Assembly: GCA_023230025.1 (NCBI GenBank)
Contig: JALNYD010000068.1
Coordinates: forward strand, 1-11,247
DNA length: 11,247 bases
Source of the DNA: Candidatus Cloacimonadota bacterium
GTDB taxonomy: Bacteria > Cloacimonadota > Cloacimonadia > Cloacimonadales > Cloacimonadaceae
Direction of reading: 5' to 3'
The notes under the pieces are model-generated. The model was not told where the DNA came from. It was given only the letters and a program-made list of their open reading frames with translations, and made no database searches. Shown here one piece after another: positions 7,673 through 11,247 of the stretch (position 1 is its first letter; each line of letters begins with the position of its first letter). A program made the translations under genes and the position numbers.

Positions 7673-8003
7673 CTATTCCAGCCACGTATACACTTTCACA
7701 TAGTACGGGTCAGGATCTTGCGTTCTTCGCGCGGGCCTGTGTTTTTAGGGGTGTCAAAATCGGGGAAACCTTGATAACAGTCTCAACTCAGTCCAAGTAT
7801 TTGTGGTCGTCCTGCGCTTCCAATGAAACGGTGGAAACTGGATAAGAGGATTTCAAGAACCCTGATTTAGGCTGTGATTTCTTTGCAGTAAAGGCGATCT
7901 GATGGCCTTCTTTCGGAAAAATATCAGAAAAGAACGCATCTGTCCACAAGCTGTCTTCCTGAGTATTTATGAGAGCACTATCCGGATGAGCCTCAAAACA
8001 AAA
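7673..8003 (-). pseudogene. Second, frame-disrupted remnant with the same phage head-like motif
   Basis: On the minus strand, 7802-7837 encodes FPPFHWKRRTTT, nearly the same as FPPFHWKCRTGT at 6054-6089, with the cysteine replaced by arginine (TGT versus CGC). The same frame downstream is broken by stops at 7754-7756 and 7745-7747. It then resumes as a protein-like end, DPDPYYVKVYTWLE, stopping at 7673-7675. A second frame bridges the break (FPDFDTPKNTGPREERKIL), which suggests compensating indels. Upstream, a third frame is open from 8003 down to the motif region and reads protein-like (INTQEDSLWTDAFFSDIFPK), but has no ATG. The stretch fits a decayed gene of a Mu F-like family. The family assignment is inference; the motif match between the two sites is directly visible. 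This covers nearly all of the 370-nt gap between the ATPase gene and the next gene. Confidence 0.4.
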
Positions 8004-8021
8004 CTACTCATGGAGGAAAAC

Positions 8022-8477
8022 ATGAAAACCACATTTAAGTACGGAATCTCCGCTTACAGCGGCACCATCGACGAGATCACCTTTGGCAGTTACAAGAACG
8101 GTACAGTATGTATTGCCCGCAAGTATGTGAAACCCAGACTTACCGAGAACAATACCCTGTTGGGAGAGATTGCCCAAAACCTCTCCGAGATCTACTCTCA
8201 GTGCAGTGAGGAATACAAGTCTGACCTCAGAACCTATGCCTATACCTATGGGAAAGAGAAGAGTCCCCGCCAGACCCTGGCTCCGAATGGCTACAGCATG
8301 TTTACGAAGATGATGTTTACCTTTGCCGAGGCCAATGTCGCTTCGGTTTCCCTGGATACCATCACCTTCAGTGATATTCAAAGCTTGTATCCTGAGATCA
8401 GCAGTGTTGCTTCGGCAGTTGATTCGGAATATCTGCCCAATGTCAGCGGCGCCGATCTGCTTACCGAGAGCATGTAA
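8022..8477 (+). CDS. Small protein of unknown function, 151 residues
   Basis: The ATG at 8022 has GGAGG 5 nt upstream (8012-8016). The frame is open further upstream, to 7902, but that extension lacks a ribosome binding site and reads unlike protein. I do not recognise a named family with confidence. The N-terminal part (YGISAYSGTIDEITFGSYKNG, in two pieces around residues 7-27) looks like beta-strands. It is followed by a basic stretch CIARKYVKPRLTENN (about 30-44) and an amphipathic helix ending in SEEYKSDLRTYA (about 62-73). This 'glycine/strand - basic R-x-V-x-P-R - polar N/Q - helix - Y/W' order loosely recalls DUF6266 and related phage-like small proteins, which is only an impression. 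The C-terminal half is acidic and serine/valine-rich. No signal peptide or membrane segment is seen. It is the first gene of a two-gene operon with the 56-residue gene 11 nt downstream. No clear promoter was found; the leader overlaps the minus-strand remnant. Confidence 0.8.
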   Translation: MKTTFKYGISAYSGTIDEITFGSYKNGTVCIARKYVKPRLTENNTLLGEIAQNLSEIYSQCSEEYKSDLRTYAYTYGKEKSPRQTLAPNGYSMFTKMMFTFAEANVASVSLDTITFSDIQSLYPEISSVASAVDSEYLPNVSGADLLTESM

Positions 8478-8488
8478 GGGAGGATACG

Positions 8489-8659
8489 ATGAATCAGAAT
8501 ATGAATGAAATCCTTGCCCGTGAACTTGCCACCAAGATCAACAAGCTGGTCAATATCCCGCTCATTCGGGAGGAAGACGAGCAGGTCTTCTTTGAACTGA
8601 TTGTCCTGATCCTGCTGGATGTGATTCTCAGCGGACTGGATGTAAACAGCAACAACTAA
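8489..8659 (+). CDS. 56-residue protein with hydrophobic helix, unknown function
   Basis: The ATG at 8489 has GGGAGG 5 nt upstream (8478-8483), close to ideal, and lies 11 nt after the stop of the 151-residue gene. The coding frame ends with TAA at 8657-8659, directly before the terminator. Residues 5-30 are an amphipathic helix (ILARELATKINKLVNIPLI), followed by an acidic turn (REEDEQ) and an 18-residue hydrophobic run (VFFELIVLILLDVILSGL). That run contains E and D, so it may be a buried helix in a small helical bundle or coiled pair rather than a true membrane span. Its tight coupling suggests it works with the 151-residue protein. I do not recognise a family. It is short but well supported by ribosome binding site, spacing and terminator. 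Confidence 0.75.
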   Translation: MNQNMNEILARELATKINKLVNIPLIREEDEQVFFELIVLILLDVILSGLDVNSNN

Positions 8660-8676
8660 ACAAACAGCACAAAAAC

Positions 8677-8704
8677 AGCCCCGGCCTTCCAGCCGGGGCT
8701 TTTT
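8677..8704. terminator. Bidirectional intrinsic terminator between converging genes
   Basis: AGCCCCGGC (8677-8685) pairs perfectly with GCCGGGGCT (8692-8700) around a 6-nt loop, giving a 9-bp GC-rich stem. On the plus strand it is followed by T8700-T8704. On the minus strand it is followed by G and five T (complement of 8671-8676). It ends the two-gene plus operon (stop 8657-8659) and equally the minus-strand multidomain gene (stop 8721-8723). Confidence 0.92.
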
Positions 8705-8720
8705 GTATATGGATTATGAA

Positions 8721-11247
8721 TCAATCTATATATGCCGTTACCCGGAAGAATCGCATCCCGGATGGAGACGCAGAATCTGGAAGGTTTAGGGTATTGCTGG
8801 AGGTTTCTGTGATCAGTGTGGCTTGATTAAGCTCAAACTCCGGCGATTCAGAAGCATACACTCGATATCCGGAAACTGTGAGTGGATTGCCCACAAGATC
8901 AGTATTGACCACATTCCAGTTCAGGACATAGCTGTTACTGCTCCGGGATATCCTGAGGTTCTCAACTGCGGCGGGATAGCTGCCCAAGAGGAAGCGGAGC
9001 GGAGCAGAGAGTTCACTTGCATTGCCATAGATATCCAAAGCTCGGATGGCAAGAGTATATTGACCATTGGCCAAACCACTGATGCTTAATTGATCCGTCT
9101 CCATCAATGCCAGAGATGAATTGTACTCCATGGAATACAGGGTATCATCCAGATCAACTGTGCTGCCACTGGCCAGATAGACCTCATAGTGACTGAAGAA
9201 GGGATCCGAGGATGGATTCCAGCTGAAGTTCACAGTAGCATCAGCAGCAGACAGCAATTGTGGATTGCCCGGAATGGTGGGCGGAGTTTGATCCTGAATC
9301 TGATTGCACAGGCTGATATCGTCAATGATCCAGTGATTATCCACTCCAGCGCTGTTAAAAGTGGTGGTATAGGTCCAGCGCAGATACACCCTGGGACGAT
9401 TGTTCAATATGGGCAGGCTGTATTCCTTGTATCCGCAATAAGCCTCAGTATAGCTGTCAATGGTAGTCCAACTGGAGTTGTTAAGAGAGAAATACAACGT
9501 ACTGGGAACCGAGGAGAGGGGCTGATAATCCATCCAAAAACGCAGCCGGGTATTATCATATCCACTGAGGTTATAGCTGCTGGTAGTAAGACGGTCACTG
9601 GCATAAGCTCCAGTGCCCACGGAAACTTTTGCCCAATAGCCATCCCGATCCTGAGCAAGAATCTGCCAGGTTTGTCCGGACGTACCCTGATCCTGGATCA
9701 CCCAACCGGTTGGTAGAGTGCCAGCATCAAAATCCTGATTCTGACCTGTCGCCTGATGCACCAGGAGTTGGAAGGATTGCTGCAGTGAGCGCCCCATAGG
9801 ATCAGTAGCCTTGATCTGCAGATCCGTGATGCCATAGAAGGCAGGATCTGGACTTAGCTTGAGTCCCCCCGGGATTTGACTTGCGCTTACATTGGGATTG
9901 GGAAGCAATTCAAAACTCAGATAGGCACTGCTATAGAAATGCTCAGTCAGATTCTGTAAAAGCAGATCCTGACCTTGATTCAGAGTCTGGTCTGGCAGCT
10001 CTGCGAGGATCACCGGAGCATCATACATGGAAGGATTGTTTGTGATATAGATAGCTTTGTTGTTACCCAGAGTAGCTGCTGCAGTGGGATAGATATTGTT
10101 GAAGGTATATTCCAGACCGCGGGTACCGGTGTGATCTTCAATCCCGATTGTGCAATAGTTACCGTGATTGGATCCGGATTGGCTATCGACATTGTTGAAG
10201 GTTTGATACTGGATTTTGATGGGGCCATCGCCGAGGCTGGAATAGTGGAAGTCCTGATCATAGAGGATGATCTGAAAGGTTTCCACAGCCGTACCATTCT
10301 TACCATTGACCAGATTGTACCATTCCACGATGAAGCGATGGTTCGCTCCGTCATACCAATATGAAATGCTACTGCCATTACGGGTGGCGAGATCATCCCA
10401 AAAAGCGGCAATCATCGGGCTGGGTCCCATCGCTCCGGGCAGACGGAAGTTTCTAAACTCACCATTCCCAGTTTCGCCAAGGGCAATGAAGCCATTTGAA
10501 CACACCGTGATCTGATGATAGAGCAGGCCATAGAACTGGAAAGCAAAAGGCAAATCGACCATAGCCAGAGAACTAGCATTGACCTGATCACCTTCATCAC
10601 CACCATAGTAGGTATCGGTGATCGGTAGAGCCGTGCCAAAACCACCCAATTGCGGGGCTATTTCCACCCATTCATAAACGGGAGCTTCGGGATAGCTGGT
10701 ATCAGTCCAGTCATAAATCACGTATCCATATGCATCCGGACCCAAGGGATGCTGCGAGCTAACGGTTCCGATGCCATAATTGAAGGTGATGAATTGTTCA
10801 AAACCTTCGGCATTGAAAAGCCTGAGCTGAAGAGGCAATTGCATTCCGGGTATGGCATCAGACAAACAGTGCAAGGCAAAAGCATCAGTTGTCGTGCTGA
10901 CCGATGTATTCAAAGGAAGACTGCCAAAGTATGCGTTTTCATCCGTAACCTCCAGGAGGTCATTCTGAGAGATCAACTGACCATAAACGTTATGAACGGC
11001 GCTTGCCCCTGCATTCTGGATGGTGAGAGCAAATTCAGCGCTTTCTCCCGGATCAAGAACCTCTCCTCCGGGTATAGCGGCTGAGATGAAGATTGCTCTG
11101 GCAGATTCCACCGGGATGAACTCTGAAACGTCATAGCTGCCACCCATACCATCTCCCAGAAGTAAATGCAGGCGTAGCATGGTTTCATCAGGAGTATTGG
11201 GAGCAATGTGGATCACCAGGGGATTGGTGTTTTGCGCAGATGACCCA
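8721..11247 (-). CDS. C-terminal part of a large secreted multidomain protein (NIDO-like, cleaved-adhesin-like, FN3); N-terminus beyond right edge
   Basis: The frame is open from the right window edge to TGA at 8721-8723, with 841 visible residues. A GTG at 11214-11216 exists, but the frame continues upstream (GSSAQNTNPL), so I treat the gene as truncated by the window. In visible numbering: about 60-160 is a CARDB/NEW3-like sandwich (LDPGESAEFALTIQNAGASA). About 170-405 is NIDO-like (LPFAFQFYG, CSNGFIALGE, MIAAFWDDLA, FIVEWYN, FQIILYDQ). About 410-498 is Ig/cadherin-like. About 503-650 is cleaved-adhesin/MAM-like (FDAGTLPTGWVIQDQG, then HWIIDDISL). About 654-755 and 759-841 are two FN3 domains. 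This arrangement is common downstream of gingipain-type (C25) or subtilisin-type peptidase domains in Cloacimonadota-like bacteria, so the missing part may be a peptidase (inference). No FlgD-like or type IX-like tail is present; the protein ends in FFRVTAYID. It is an extracellular or surface protein. Confidence 0.88.
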   Translation of the reverse strand, partial: GSSAQNTNPLVIHIAPNTPDETMLRLHLLLGDGMGGSYDVSEFIPVESARAIFISAAIPGGEVLDPGESAEFALTIQNAGASAVHNVYGQLISQNDLLEVTDENAYFGSLPLNTSVSTTTDAFALHCLSDAIPGMQLPLQLRLFNAEGFEQFITFNYGIGTVSSQHPLGPDAYGYVIYDWTDTSYPEAPVYEWVEIAPQLGGFGTALPITDTYYGGDEGDQVNASSLAMVDLPFAFQFYGLLYHQITVCSNGFIALGETGNGEFRNFRLPGAMGPSPMIAAFWDDLATRNGSSISYWYDGANHRFIVEWYNLVNGKNGTAVETFQIILYDQDFHYSSLGDGPIKIQYQTFNNVDSQSGSNHGNYCTIGIEDHTGTRGLEYTFNNIYPTAAATLGNNKAIYITNNPSMYDAPVILAELPDQTLNQGQDLLLQNLTEHFYSSAYLSFELLPNPNVSASQIPGGLKLSPDPAFYGITDLQIKATDPMGRSLQQSFQLLVHQATGQNQDFDAGTLPTGWVIQDQGTSGQTWQILAQDRDGYWAKVSVGTGAYASDRLTTSSYNLSGYDNTRLRFWMDYQPLSSVPSTLYFSLNNSSWTTIDSYTEAYCGYKEYSLPILNNRPRVYLRWTYTTTFNSAGVDNHWIIDDISLCNQIQDQTPPTIPGNPQLLSAADATVNFSWNPSSDPFFSHYEVYLASGSTVDLDDTLYSMEYNSSLALMETDQLSISGLANGQYTLAIRALDIYGNASELSAPLRFLLGSYPAAVENLRISRSSNSYVLNWNVVNTDLVGNPLTVSGYRVYASESPEFELNQATLITETSSNTLNLPDSASPSGMRFFRVTAYID

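Noticed and set aside
7633..7845. Plus-strand open frame overlapping the end of the ATPase gene
   Set aside because: It starts inside the ATPase gene without a ribosome binding site, and the opposite strand holds the better-supported FPPFHWK fragment.
7902..8021. In-frame N-terminal extension of the 151-residue protein
   Set aside because: No ribosome binding site precedes 7902, the extension reads unlike protein, and GGAGG lies exactly 5 nt before the ATG at 8022.
9189..9716. Plus-strand open frame of 175 codons inside the multidomain gene
   Set aside because: It is antisense to clear adhesin/FN3 coding sequence, has no ribosome binding site and is a by-product of that gene's codon use.
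1..11247. CRISPR array, tRNA, rRNA or complete insertion sequence
   Set aside because: No regularly spaced direct repeats, cloverleaf-like segments, rRNA-like stretches or transposase motifs were seen by eye.

Overview
The window looks like an accessory region of an uncultured anaerobic bacterium, most likely Candidatus Cloacimonadota or a related Fibrobacterota/Bacteroidota-type lineage. This is inferred from the style of the encoded proteins: very large secreted multidomain proteins, parallel beta-helix repeats, a streptopain-type (C10) peptidase, adhesin/FN3-type modules and a C-terminal FlgD-like/type IX-like sorting tail with the 'NYPNPFNPETT' signature. No ribosomal or other marker gene is present, so the assignment rests on style alone.

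Left part (1-5457, all minus strand): a 1435-residue secreted C10-peptidase/beta-helix/FlgD-tail protein is followed 59 nt downstream by a second secreted beta-helix protein with a DUF1565-type motif, which starts at TTG with a strong Shine-Dalgarno and runs off the left edge. A 10-bp hairpin lies between them. The two probably share a promoter and act outside the cell or at its surface.

Middle part (5458-8021): an AT-rich stretch with almost nothing recognisable, then one intact plus-strand gene for an AAA_14/DUF4143-type ATPase (6419-7651). On each side of this gene, on the minus strand, is a non-functional-looking fragment carrying the same motif, FPPFHWK(C/R)RT. That motif resembles the C-terminal cysteine/histidine motif of phage Mu F/SPP1 gp7-type head morphogenesis proteins. 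The fragments differ mostly at synonymous positions, so they look like two old, separate remnants of one protein family rather than a recent duplication. I read this as a decayed phage-like or integrative region with the ATPase gene still intact.

Right part (8022-11247): two small plus-strand genes of unrecognised function (151 and 56 residues), each with a near-consensus ribosome binding site and 11 nt apart, end at a strong hairpin terminator. The terminator has a U-tract in both orientations, so it also serves the converging minus-strand gene. That gene is the C-terminal 841 residues of a large secreted protein (CARDB-like, NIDO-like, Ig-like, cleaved-adhesin-like and two FN3 domains) whose N-terminus, possibly a peptidase domain, lies beyond the right edge. 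Unlike the 1435-residue protein, it has no FlgD-like tail.

The best leads are the paired remnants around the ATPase, the unrecognised 151/56-residue gene pair, and the C10-peptidase/beta-helix fusion.
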